In this document: positions 1 through 5,835 of the stretch, one piece after another
Layout of the letters: every line of letters starts with the position of its first letter
How positions within the stretch are numbered: the first letter of the stretch is position 1
Made by a program: the position numbers and the translations under genes
From: JASFTV01 sp050050615
Lineage (GTDB): Bacteria > Desulfobacterota > DSM-4660 > Desulfatiglandales > HGW-15
Direction: 5' to 3'
DNA: 7,018 nt
Assembly: GCA_050050615.1 (NCBI GenBank)
Contig: JASFTV010000173.1
Span: forward strand, 1 to 7,018
Notes under the pieces: generated by a model
The model's database searches: none
What the model was told of the DNA's origin: nothing
What the model saw: the letters and a program-made list of their open reading frames with translations, nothing else

Positions 1-316
1 CAACAAGATTGTTCTTCTTAAAACGTCTCCTGGCGGCAATGAGGTTGAAACGCCCGCCACGCATCGGCCCATCGCAGCAATCGTTCTGACCGGCGGCCGG
101 AACCCGCCACATCAGCTTTTGGAGGCCGCAAAAAAGGGCAACATTTCTCTAGTTCTGACCAAGGAGGATACCTTTGCGGCGCTGGAGCGTCTGGAGCAAA
201 GCACATCGCATCTCTCCCCCAGAGATGAGGCCAAGATCCGTCATCTTACGGCATTAATGGACAGCGATGGTTCGCTGGACAGGCTCATCGAATCCCTTGG
301 GCGCCATCATTCTTGA
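1..316 (+). CDS. C-terminal end of a DRTGG-domain, BioD-like phosphotransacetylase-family protein (5' partial)
   Basis: The frame is open from base 2 and gives 104 residues before a TGA stop; the true start lies upstream of the window. The visible part contains IAAIVLTGGRNPPHQLLEAA followed by a beta-strand and the segment LTKEDTFAALERL. This arrangement (small hydrophobic strand, LTGG, helix, strand, then a DT-[FY] turn) is what I know from the C-terminal DRTGG region of COG0857-type proteins, which carry a BioD-like P-loop ATPase domain in front. The last 40 residues are a charged helical tail (SPRDEAKIRHLTALMDSDGS). The P-loop part is not in view, so nucleotide binding cannot be checked. 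Such proteins are annotated as regulatory or 'phosphotransacetylase family' without a proven reaction. The next gene is convergent and 517 bp away, so this is the last gene of its transcript. The assignment rests on recognition of a short C-terminal segment. Confidence 0.75.
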   Translation, partial: NKIVLLKTSPGGNEVETPATHRPIAAIVLTGGRNPPHQLLEAAKKGNISLVLTKEDTFAALERLEQSTSHLSPRDEAKIRHLTALMDSDGSLDRLIESLGRHHS

Positions 317-339
317 GATATCCAGCCTAGTAGAGCGCA

Positions 340-388
340 AAGCACATTACGGAGTGCTTCACTTGAGGACCGGCCCCTTACGGGGCCG
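340..388 (+). terminator. Pair of hairpins downstream of the DRTGG gene, possible transcript end
   Basis: Two perfect stem-loops lie 23 to 72 bases after the stop codon. The first has a 6-bp stem, AAGCAC (340-345) with GTGCTT (354-359), and an 8-base loop. The second has a 7-bp GC-rich stem, CGGCCCC (371-377) with GGGGCCG (382-388), and loop TTAC. Neither is followed by a T run, so this is not a classical intrinsic terminator. It may protect the 3' end of the message or be another spacer repeat. Confidence 0.35.
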
Positions 389-445
389 CAAGGAGCGTCC
401 CAAAAGCATTTGGGAATCGAGGGAATTTGTTTGAATGGCTCATTA

Positions 446-469
446 GTCAAATGGTCAAATAGTCGAATA
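446..469 (+). repeat. Tandem octamer GTYRAATR, three units, with copies elsewhere in the spacer
   Basis: Three head-to-tail 8-bp units are visible: GTCAAATG (446-453), GTCAAATA (454-461) and GTCGAATA (462-469). The same octamer returns as GTTGAATA at 538-545 and as a tandem pair, GTTGAATG GTTGAATA, at 682-697. A near copy, TTTGAATG, sits at 430-437. All are in the same orientation and all are confined to the convergent spacer. No coding role is visible. Confidence 0.7.
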
Positions 470-470
470 G

Positions 471-533
471 CAAGGGAAGCTGAAAGGCCCGAGCTCAAAG
501 CTGAAAGCAAGGGAGGCTGAAAGGCCCAAGCTC
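471..533 (+). repeat. 26-bp imperfect direct repeat, two copies at 37-bp spacing
   Basis: Bases 471-496 and 508-533 are the same 26-mer with two differences (A/G at 478 versus 515, and G/A at 491 versus 528). The shared core is GCTGAAAGGCCC. The 11-bp interval between the copies contains a further GCTGAAAG fragment (500-507), so the array looks built from smaller GCTGAAAG-type units. The family of sequence appears again in degenerate form around 728-741. Two copies with an 11-bp gap do not make a CRISPR. Confidence 0.8.
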
Positions 534-544
534 CCAGGTTGAAT

Positions 545-563
545 AGTTTCATTTCATGAAACT
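545..563. repeat. Perfect 8-bp inverted repeat with 3-base loop
   Basis: AGTTTCAT (545-552) is the exact reverse complement of ATGAAACT (556-563), separated by TTC. The same stretch contains the 10-bp palindrome TTTCATGAAA (552-561). It is AT-rich and could be an operator-like site or a cruciform, but it sits between two convergent gene ends, where a promoter operator is not expected, so it is more likely part of the repeat-rich spacer. Confidence 0.55.
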
Positions 564-576
564 TGCTTCAGCCCCA

Positions 577-624
577 GTGAAATAGCCCTTCGGCAGGCTC
601 AGGGCAGGCCCTTCGGGATTTCAC
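577..624. repeat. 48-bp inverted-repeat element with internal CCCTTCGG direct repeats
   Basis: The ends GTGAAAT (577-583) and ATTTCAC (618-624) are perfect inverted repeats. Inside, GCCCTTCGG occurs twice (585-593 and 608-616), and GCCCT (585-589) can also pair with AGGGC (601-605). The core CTTCGGCAGGCTCAGGGCAG resembles a short intergenic sequence I know as dispersed in many environmental bacterial genomes (recollection, not a search). No target-site duplication is visible at the edges. Confidence 0.6.
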
Positions 625-833
625 AAGGTAAAAATTCAACGGGGCAAGCAAAGCTCAAAGGACGAAGCGCATAGGGAATTGGTTGAATGGTTGAATAGAA
701 AAGAGGGGCAAAGGTGAAGGCGGGAGGCGCTGAAAAGCTCAGGTCGGAGGGGAGGGGGCGAGACCACATCATACCCATCATTATCAACGGCATAAGCAAC
801 ACGACCAGCATGGCACATAGGCTTAAGAAAAGA

Positions 834-1199
834 CTAACCAAGGGTATCTGAGACAATGCCGAGGAGCTTATCGGGTGAGATCGGCTTTGAGAGAAACAGG
901 TTGGCCCCTGATTCAAGCCCCAGAACCTTATCTTCCTCACGGCTTTTCGCGGTCAAGAATACAATCGGCGTCTCTTTGTACTTCTCTATCTTCCGAATCT
1001 GCTTGCAGAGCTCGAACCCGTCCATTTCGGGCATAATGATATCAAGCATCAACAGATCATAGCCGTTCTGATGGAGTTCCTCCAGGGCCGCCTTCCCACT
1101 CGAAGCCGTCTGGACCTCATAGCCTTCTGGTTTGAGGAGTTCATGAAGCGCTATAAGCACCATTTCATCATCATCAACGACGAGGATACGTTTCGCCAT
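834..1199 (-). CDS. Single-domain CheY-like response regulator
   Basis: The gene encodes 121 residues and is a complete receiver domain with nothing after it. Acid-pocket residues are Asp10 and Asp11 (ILVVDDDE), the phosphoacceptor is Asp53 (MLDIIMPEMDG), the switch Thr is Thr83 (FLTAK) and the conserved Lys is Lys105 (LSKP). It should take phosphate from the kinase encoded just upstream; with no DNA-binding or enzymatic output domain it must act by protein contact or as a relay intermediate. I chose the ATG at 1199 because AGGAG lies 7 bases before it. A GTG one codon earlier (1202) is in frame but sits closer to that site. The start lies inside the 3' end of the kinase gene (26-bp overlap, different frame), which implies co-transcription and probably translational coupling. 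The stop is TAG. Function as a receiver is secure; its target is unknown. Confidence 0.96.
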   Translation of the reverse strand: MAKRILVVDDDEMVLIALHELLKPEGYEVQTASSGKAALEELHQNGYDLLMLDIIMPEMDGFELCKQIRKIEKYKETPIVFLTAKSREEDKVLGLESGANLFLSKPISPDKLLGIVSDTLG

Positions 1200-4011
1200 C
1201 ACCTTGCTCCTTTCCTGATTCTGAAGCTGGAAGAATTATCTTCACTTCTGTCCCCTCACCTTGGCGGCTTTTGATCTCAATTCTTCCTCCATGGGCCTCA
1301 ATAATGCCATAGCAGAGAGAAAGACCCAAGCCGGTTCCCTTGCCTACCGGCTTGGTACTGAAAAAGGGTTCAAGGACTCTATCAAGGTTTTCCGGAGGGA
1401 TTCCTACACCGTTGTCTTTTACAGACACGGTCACACTTGGAGCGCCTCTATCCTCTGTGAGGCCCGAGCTAATCGTTAACTCCTTCGGCCCTACCGAATC
1501 ATCCATAGCGTCCCTGGCATTGGATATAAGGTTGAGGAAGACTTGCTCCAGCTGATTGACATCCCCCTCGACCTTCGGGAGCCCTTCAGAGAGATTCCTC
1601 ACAATCGAGATGCCGTGGTTGAGAAGCTGTTGCCCTGTAATCATCAGAGCATTCTCCACAGGCTGGTTAATGTCGAGCCACTTAAACTCGGGTTTTGTCT
1701 GCCTGGAAAACTCTCTCAGGTGTTCAATAATTTTCTCGATTCGATCGTTGCATTTGCGGATCAGTTCCAAGCGCTCCCTTTCGGGAAAGTCTTCAGGCAG
1801 ATTTTTCATGATCACATGGAGGATCGTTTGGGATGCCATCAGGGGGTTGTTGAGCTCGTGTGCCACGCCGGCCACGAGTTCTCCCAGAGCCCTCATCTTG
1901 GACGCCTCAACGAGCCGGGCTTGGGCGGCCTTGAGTTTCGCCTCCAACACCTTCTGTTGCGTGACGTCTTTGAAGATACCCGCCGTACCGATAACCTGGC
2001 CATCCTCGTTTCGAAGCAGGAAAAGGGATGTCAAAATCGCAAGGACCTTTCCATCCTTCCGCCTCACCTCCATTTCGTAGTTTTCAGCCCGTTCAACGGT
2101 CCGCAGCAGAGCCATCACATCCCTGGCTTGCTCGATCCCTCTGATGTAAAAGCGCGAGATGTGGGATCCTCGAACCTCATTTCTCGAGTATTGAAGCATT
2201 TCCTCCATGGCACGGTTCGAGTATGTCAGTTTTCCTTTGAGATCGGTGGTCAGGATGCCGTCCACGGAACTTTCCATAATATTTTCCAGAAATTCCTTGG
2301 TCTCCCGGAGTTCCCTCTCAAGGCTTTTCCTTAAGGTGATATCACGAATAATCTCTACAAAACCCGCTGTTTTGCCCGAAGGGTCTATCATCGCCGTTAC
2401 AGTGGTGAAGGCAGGAAAGCGTTCTCCATTTTTCCTGACCCGAGTCATCTCCAGCTCGCAGACCCCTTCCGTCCTTGTCCGTTTTGACATCCATTTCTGA
2501 ATGCCTCTCTCACGGTCCTCAGGAAGGATGGTCACACCGATATTCTCCTTGCCGAGGACCTCCTCCTTGTTCCAACCGAAAATCTTTTCCGCCCCTTTGT
2601 TGAACTCTATGATATTCCCGTAAAAATCCAGAGCAATAATTGCATATTCAGTCGCGCTATCGAGAATGCTATTCAGGAACCGGGAAATATCCCGATATTT
2701 CTCCCTTGACTCCTTCAGTTCCTGGGTCCTCGCCTCAACCATCTTTTCCAGATTCGATGTATAGTTCTGGATCTGACTGATCATCCGGTTAAATGATGTG
2801 CCCAACACACCAATCTCATCGGCACCATGCACCCTGACCCTCTGAGATAGGTCTCCTCCCACCATCTTGGTGGTGACTTCCGTGAGTTCTTGGATAGGCT
2901 TTGTCATAACCTTGGAAAGCATAATGGTCAGGAAGAATCCAAGCGCAAGAGCCACGAAGACGATGACGATGATAAACCGCTCCGTCTCGGCAAGGGACTG
3001 GTAGATTTCCTCCTCATAGGTGCCTGCTGCAATAATCCAGTCCCAGGGGCTGAAAAAAATGTACTTGTGGATCTTTAACCTCGGTTCTGTCTCCCCCAAT
3101 TCGGGATTAACCCAGGGGTAACGGATGGTCCCTACATACCCTTCTTCGTGTGAGAGAGCATCATTGATCATGGCGCGAATATATTTAAACCCTGAGGAGT
3201 CTTTGGAATCTATGATGCTTGCCCCTTCCTTGGCTGGATGGACCTTCAGCACCCCTTCCCGATCCATGATGTAGACATAACCGGTCTGCCCAACTTTGAT
3301 GCCTTTTATCTCGTCCTTTAATGAATATGCACTTCTCTCCTTGACGCCCACGTACAGAGCCCCGATGACCGCGCCGTCCCTTCCCCTGATAGGCTCATAG
3401 GCCGTAATATACCAGTCATCCAACACATAGGCCCTGCCGCTATAAGAACGCCCGGCCACAATCGCCCGCGCCACAGGACTGTCTGAGGGGATGAATGTTC
3501 CAATACTTCTTTTTTCGCCATTCCTGATGACGTTGGTGGAGATGCGGAGCAAGTGATCTCCTTCAATTCGCTGAAAAATGGTACAGGTGGACCCTACGAG
3601 CCGCTGAACCTCATCAACAAAATCGTTGTTCCCGGTTACGGGCGTTTCCCCAACCTTCCAAAGAGGCACCGTGACCGGAATGACCTCTTTTGTGAACTGG
3701 TTGACGGCATCGAAGGGGATTCTCTCTTCAGGTATGACCGTTATCTCCCGGCTGCGACCATAGAGAACATCGCGGGCGACTCGAAGGTCGGAGACCACCT
3801 TGTTCTGCATCATCTCCTGCTGGACCTTGCACATGGAGTAGATGTTTCTGACGAGGTGCTCCAGATCTTCTTCGACCGCCCTTCTAAGGGCTTCGCCGAA
3901 ACGATCCAGTGAAAGGTAGGCCACACTGAGAAGTGGTACCAAAGCCAGAAAGAGGGTCACGCTGACAAGCTTTGCCCGGATTTTTAGATTTCCAAAGGCG
4001 GGTATGATCAC
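1174..4011 (-). CDS. Membrane sensor histidine kinase: Cache_3-Cache_2, HAMP, PAS, PAS, HisKA, HATPase_c
   Basis: The protein has 945 residues. Order of parts: short cytoplasmic start; membrane segment about 13-33; periplasmic region about 34-345 that looks like the Cache_3/Cache_2 double sensor (a first lobe ending near GALYVGVKE, 217-225, and a second lobe, GQTGYVYIMDREG to WDWIIAAGTY, 241-332); second membrane segment about 346-365; HAMP about 366-420; coiled coil to about 445; PAS 1 about 446-560; PAS 2 about 571-690; HisKA with phospho-acceptor His718 in GVAHELNNP; HATPase_c with N box (Asn827, Asn831), DNGVGI (866-871), FFSTK (883-887) and GKGTGLGL (890-897). All catalytic boxes are intact. 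Cache sensors usually bind small organic acids, amino acids or similar ligands outside the membrane; the ligand here cannot be read. The start is GTG at 4011 behind GAGGGA. It is the first gene of an operon with the receiver. It is not a hybrid kinase, since no receiver is fused to it. Confidence 0.96.
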   Translation of the reverse strand: MIIPAFGNLKIRAKLVSVTLFLALVPLLSVAYLSLDRFGEALRRAVEEDLEHLVRNIYSMCKVQQEMMQNKVVSDLRVARDVLYGRSREITVIPEERIPFDAVNQFTKEVIPVTVPLWKVGETPVTGNNDFVDEVQRLVGSTCTIFQRIEGDHLLRISTNVIRNGEKRSIGTFIPSDSPVARAIVAGRSYSGRAYVLDDWYITAYEPIRGRDGAVIGALYVGVKERSAYSLKDEIKGIKVGQTGYVYIMDREGVLKVHPAKEGASIIDSKDSSGFKYIRAMINDALSHEEGYVGTIRYPWVNPELGETEPRLKIHKYIFFSPWDWIIAAGTYEEEIYQSLAETERFIIVIVFVALALGFFLTIMLSKVMTKPIQELTEVTTKMVGGDLSQRVRVHGADEIGVLGTSFNRMISQIQNYTSNLEKMVEARTQELKESREKYRDISRFLNSILDSATEYAIIALDFYGNIIEFNKGAEKIFGWNKEEVLGKENIGVTILPEDRERGIQKWMSKRTRTEGVCELEMTRVRKNGERFPAFTTVTAMIDPSGKTAGFVEIIRDITLRKSLERELRETKEFLENIMESSVDGILTTDLKGKLTYSNRAMEEMLQYSRNEVRGSHISRFYIRGIEQARDVMALLRTVERAENYEMEVRRKDGKVLAILTSLFLLRNEDGQVIGTAGIFKDVTQQKVLEAKLKAAQARLVEASKMRALGELVAGVAHELNNPLMASQTILHVIMKNLPEDFPERERLELIRKCNDRIEKIIEHLREFSRQTKPEFKWLDINQPVENALMITGQQLLNHGISIVRNLSEGLPKVEGDVNQLEQVFLNLISNARDAMDDSVGPKELTISSGLTEDRGAPSVTVSVKDNGVGIPPENLDRVLEPFFSTKPVGKGTGLGLSLCYGIIEAHGGRIEIKSRQGEGTEVKIILPASESGKEQGDGETYPRR
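1207..1211 (-). promoter_or_regulatory. Ribosome binding site of the response regulator gene
   Basis: Read on the minus strand the sequence is AGGAG with a 7-base spacer to the ATG at 1199. It lies within the coding sequence of the kinase, shortly before the kinase stop, and decides in favour of ATG over the adjacent GTG. Confidence 0.8.
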
Positions 4012-4016
4012 TGTGG

Positions 4017-4022
4017 TCCCTC
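4017..4022 (-). promoter_or_regulatory. Ribosome binding site of the histidine kinase gene
   Basis: On the minus strand GAGGGA lies 5 bases before the GTG at 4011. It supports this start, after which the first hydrophobic segment begins at about residue 13. I could not find a convincing -35/-10 pair between this site and the upstream terminator-like hairpin. Confidence 0.6.
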
Positions 4023-4080
4023 GCAGATCATATCTCGCGCATTCTCCCTCATCTTCTTCACGCAGGTAGCACCCGCTCAG

Positions 4081-4133
4081 TCTTCAACGCAAAGTTGGCT
4101 TGAAGAAAAAACCGGCTAACGGGCGAACCGGTT
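4081..4133 (-). terminator. Intrinsic terminator-like hairpin, followed by a second hairpin, upstream of the kinase gene
   Basis: Read on the minus strand, AACCGG (4133-4128) pairs with CCGGTT (4115-4110), with one further G-U pair, a 10-base loop and a run of six T (4111-4106) that starts inside the stem. This is a reasonable rho-independent terminator for transcription coming from the unknown gene at 4569-5372. Just after it, TCTTCAA (4081-4087) and TTGAAGA (4100-4106) form a second 7-bp inverted repeat that overlaps the T run by one base. The two arms could compete only weakly, so attenuation of the kinase gene is possible but not supported by more than position. Confidence 0.5.
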
Positions 4134-4304
4134 GTCAGGGAAGACCAAATAAAGAAGGAATGCGCCTATATACTCTACATTACGGGCTTCTCGGGATATT
4201 TAAACACAAACATTTTTCCGATGTAAAGCCCAATTTTGATGCCGCTACCCATGCGATCAACGATTACATGCAAAACATTCACGCCCAGAGAGGCTCTGTC
4301 TTAA

Positions 4305-4439
4305 TGTCATTCCGAGACCGCGACCGACACATGTCCCGAACAAAGTGAGTGGACTTCCCAGATCCTTCATCCCGCCCGGGATTCAGGATGACCCTTGGCG
4401 TCAGATTTCTCCGCCGCCTCTGGCGGCGTCGAAATGACA
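4305..4439. repeat. 135-bp MITE-like structured intergenic element with terminal inverted repeats
   Basis: The ends are TGTCATTCCGA (4305-4315) and TCGAAATGACA (4429-4439), inverted repeats matching at 10 of 11 positions. Inside are two strong hairpins. One (4362-4389) has arms ATCCT/AGGAT, a 2+2 internal loop, arms ATCCC/GGGAT and a 4-base loop. The other (4412-4428) has a perfect 7-bp stem, CGCCGCC/GGCGGCG, and a TCT loop. No protein is encoded and no target-site duplication is seen. The GTCATTCCGAG ... TCGAAATGAC pattern resembles dispersed non-coding repeats known from several bacterial phyla (recollection). It is probably a non-autonomous, structure-forming repeat. Confidence 0.65.
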
Positions 4440-4568
4440 GATCAGGCCGAAAGGAGAATGGTGACACAGTCCCAGGGGACCTGGTTCTAATCAAACCCCA
4501 AGAAGCTATTCCATGAAGGCCGTGGCCGAATCAGAGAAGCCTTTTTAGCAGCACCAAGACGGGATTTA

Positions 4569-5372
4569 CTATTTCGGATCAGGGAAGGTGATCATGCCTC
4601 TCGGCTTTTCCACCATTCTGTACATCACAGGTGAGACCCAACCCTCATTGAGCAGGTCATCATCAATCCCCAGGAGAACGCCGTCATGGATGGCCCAACT
4701 GCGACCCCTGACGGTTTGAGCGAATTCGGGCTCGCGGAAGGGTGTGCTTCGATCCAGTTTATTAAAGAGCTTTCCTCCAGGTTGGAACAGCTCATGGATC
4801 CTTTTCATCTCGTGGTACCCACTGAAATAGCTAAAGCCCTGTCTCTCAAAGGTGATGGCGTTGTGATAGAAGAGAGCCTCCAGTCGTATGCTTTTGATAT
4901 CCAGGATCCGGCAAAAAAACTCCAGCACTTGAATCACTTCCCGGGTCAAGCGCAGACCCCGTTTGATCTGGCCGGGAAAAAGACCCGCCGCCATGGCCCT
5001 CTCTTCCTCAGGCAGATTTCTCGAGGCCCACCCGAAGAGCGTATCCCTTCCTTGCTGATCCACATGGGTGTTGAACTTAGGGGAGTCCGGATCATTGACG
5101 ATGAGAAAGTCCCATTCGATTTGAGTCAAGTCGATGGTATCTGTAAGCTGAAGCGAGTAAAGGGGGTCCCCGGTGCCCGAAAGCTTGATCTCTACGAGAC
5201 AGGTTCTGTCTCCCTGCGGACAGAAAAAGCGTGCCACCTTTTCCCCGCTAACATCGCAGAGGGTAATGGGATCGATCCTAAAGCGGCGATAGAGGGATGG
5301 GGGAATGAGAATCCGGTAGAGACCTTCTTTTTCAGGGCGATAGAGCCGGTTGATTCTGTGAATCCAGGACAC
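4569..5372 (-). CDS. Conserved-looking protein of unknown function, 267 residues
   Basis: I do not recognise a named family. The product is soluble (no signal peptide, no membrane segment). The N-terminal half (1-100) looks beta-rich. The middle (115-165) is helical and includes an amphipathic stretch around REVIQVLEFFCRIL. The C-terminal part holds the most family-like segments: FYHNAITFERQGFSYFSG (168-185), HELFQPGGKL (193-202), LDRSTPFREP (206-215) and TVRGRSWAIHDG (220-231). The aromatic 'A-x-x-[FY]-E-R-x-GF' pattern faintly recalls the C-terminal part of GNAT acetyltransferases, but an acetyl-CoA P-loop motif is not evident, so this is not a functional call. The start is GTG at 5372, with GAGGG 6 bases upstream and an in-frame TGA four codons before it, so it cannot extend further. 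The stop is TAG. It is transcribed divergently from the deacetylase gene 463 bp away and in the same direction as the kinase, from which a terminator-like hairpin separates it. Confidence 0.85.
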   Translation of the reverse strand: MSWIHRINRLYRPEKEGLYRILIPPSLYRRFRIDPITLCDVSGEKVARFFCPQGDRTCLVEIKLSGTGDPLYSLQLTDTIDLTQIEWDFLIVNDPDSPKFNTHVDQQGRDTLFGWASRNLPEEERAMAAGLFPGQIKRGLRLTREVIQVLEFFCRILDIKSIRLEALFYHNAITFERQGFSYFSGYHEMKRIHELFQPGGKLFNKLDRSTPFREPEFAQTVRGRSWAIHDGVLLGIDDDLLNEGWVSPVMYRMVEKPRGMITFPDPK

Positions 5373-5378
5373 AGGGCG

Positions 5379-5383
5379 CCCTC
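5379..5383 (-). promoter_or_regulatory. Ribosome binding site of the unknown gene
   Basis: On the minus strand GAGGG lies 6 bases before the GTG at 5372. The in-frame TGA at 5384-5382 overlaps it by two bases, which fixes the start region of the gene. Confidence 0.7.
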
Positions 5384-5829
5384 ACTAGAGAAACTTTGCG
5401 ATCTGTGGTCGCAGCTTCACCGCAGTATTGAAATCGCATTTGCTGAGCAAAGCCGATAGCGAACCGGGTACACGCACAAGGCGGCTTCGCTCATTCAATT
5501 AAACTATTTTCATGGACATGTCAAAACAAAGGACCAATGCCTTCAGGCACTACAGGCCCATCCTCTTTTTCATTGACCCTCCTTTTTGCCATCTGATAGG
5601 ATTCGCCGCATTATTGGATATCGTTTCTGAGCACCTGTATGACCGGAGACGGCTCTAAGTACTCAGGCCTTCCTCAACCGATATGACATTCTGCCAACAC
5701 TTTCGGACGATACGCTTTATCTATGGCGTGTCTCCCTGATGAAGCTCTCCCCGCCCAAGACGGGACGACGAAGGTTGAGTCCAAGCAAAGGCGAGTGAAA
5801 GCGAGATTTGCCCAAAATAATCGAAGAAA

Positions 5830-5833
5830 AGGG
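5830..5833 (+). promoter_or_regulatory. Weak ribosome binding site that leaves the deacetylase start open
   Basis: AGGG lies only 2 bases before the ATG at 5836 but 8 bases before an in-frame TTG at 5842. Spacing favours the TTG and codon type favours the ATG; the products differ by two residues and the conserved domain is unaffected. Confidence 0.45.
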
Positions 5834-5835
5834 AT

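Larger units (their letters stand above)
317..833. other. Gene-free convergent spacer rich in short repeats
   Basis: This stretch separates the 3' ends of two convergent genes. No reading frame in it looks like a real protein: all frames are short and of repeat-like composition. It holds two hairpins near the left gene, a tandem octamer, a 26-bp direct repeat, a perfect 8-bp-arm palindrome and an inverted-repeat element (listed separately). From about 697 to 763 it is strongly purine-rich on the plus strand, with clustered G runs. The stretch from about 764 to 833 shows nothing I can name; I see no clear terminator just after the receiver gene's TAG stop. Confidence 0.7.
4012..4568. other. 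Gene-free spacer between two co-directional genes
   Basis: This 557-bp stretch lies between the stop of the unknown minus-strand gene and the start of the kinase. It holds a minus-strand terminator-like hairpin near the kinase end and a structured repeat element at 4305-4439 (both listed). The kinase promoter probably lies in the roughly 90 bases between the terminator and the GTG start, but no clear sigma-70 or sigma-54 pattern is visible. Between 4140 and 4300 the DNA is more AT-rich and I see no feature. From 4440 to 4568 there is only a weak 5-bp hairpin, CCAGG/CCTGG at 4472-4484. Confidence 0.6.
5373..5835. other. Divergent spacer with no recognisable element
   Basis: This 463-bp stretch must contain the promoters of both the unknown minus-strand gene and the plus-strand deacetylase gene. 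I see no convincing promoter pair, operator palindrome or RNA gene. The only structure noted is a short hairpin, TGCC-TTCA-GGCA (5538-5549), with a five-T run at 5566-5570 that is too far away for a terminator. Short frames on both strands have unconvincing products. Confidence 0.55.

Noticed and set aside
430..540. CRISPR-like spacing of direct repeats
   Set aside because: Only two long copies with an 11-bp interval containing more of the same repeat, no unique spacers and no cas genes.
636..818. Minus-strand frame downstream of and in frame with the receiver, possible lost output domain
   Set aside because: The translated product shows no domain pattern and consists largely of spacer repeat sequence; the receiver itself ends at the normal domain boundary.
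599..940. 113-residue minus-strand frame with a hydrophobic stretch, overlapping the receiver gene
   Set aside because: It runs through the repeat-rich spacer and the receiver gene in another frame; the hydrophobic part arises from low-complexity DNA and there is no supporting start site.
1543..2334. 263-residue plus-strand reading frame opposite the kinase
   Set aside because: It is the in-register antisense of the PAS-HisKA region, whose minus-strand product has all kinase motifs intact.
4012..4060. TATGAT as a -10 box for the kinase gene
   Set aside because: It is too close to the ribosome site and has no -35 sequence at 16-18 bases upstream.
4056..4137. Possible cyclic-di-GMP (GEMM-I) riboswitch, because ACGCAAAG occurs on the plus strand at 4087-4094
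   Set aside because: The other conserved parts are missing: no GGGCAAACC segment, no GAAA tetraloop helix before ACGCAAAG, the second helix loop does not match, and no plus-strand gene follows.
4160..4348. Small plus-strand ORF of 62 residues in the spacer
   Set aside because: AAGGA lies just one base from the ATG, and the last third runs into the inverted-repeat element, so a real gene is unlikely.
4686..5459. 257-residue plus-strand reading frame opposite the unknown gene
   Set aside because: It is in codon-for-codon antisense register with the minus-strand gene, which has its own GAGGG site, an upstream stop that fixes the start, and a protein-like pattern of aromatic and motif-like segments. 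The plus product looks like a shadow.
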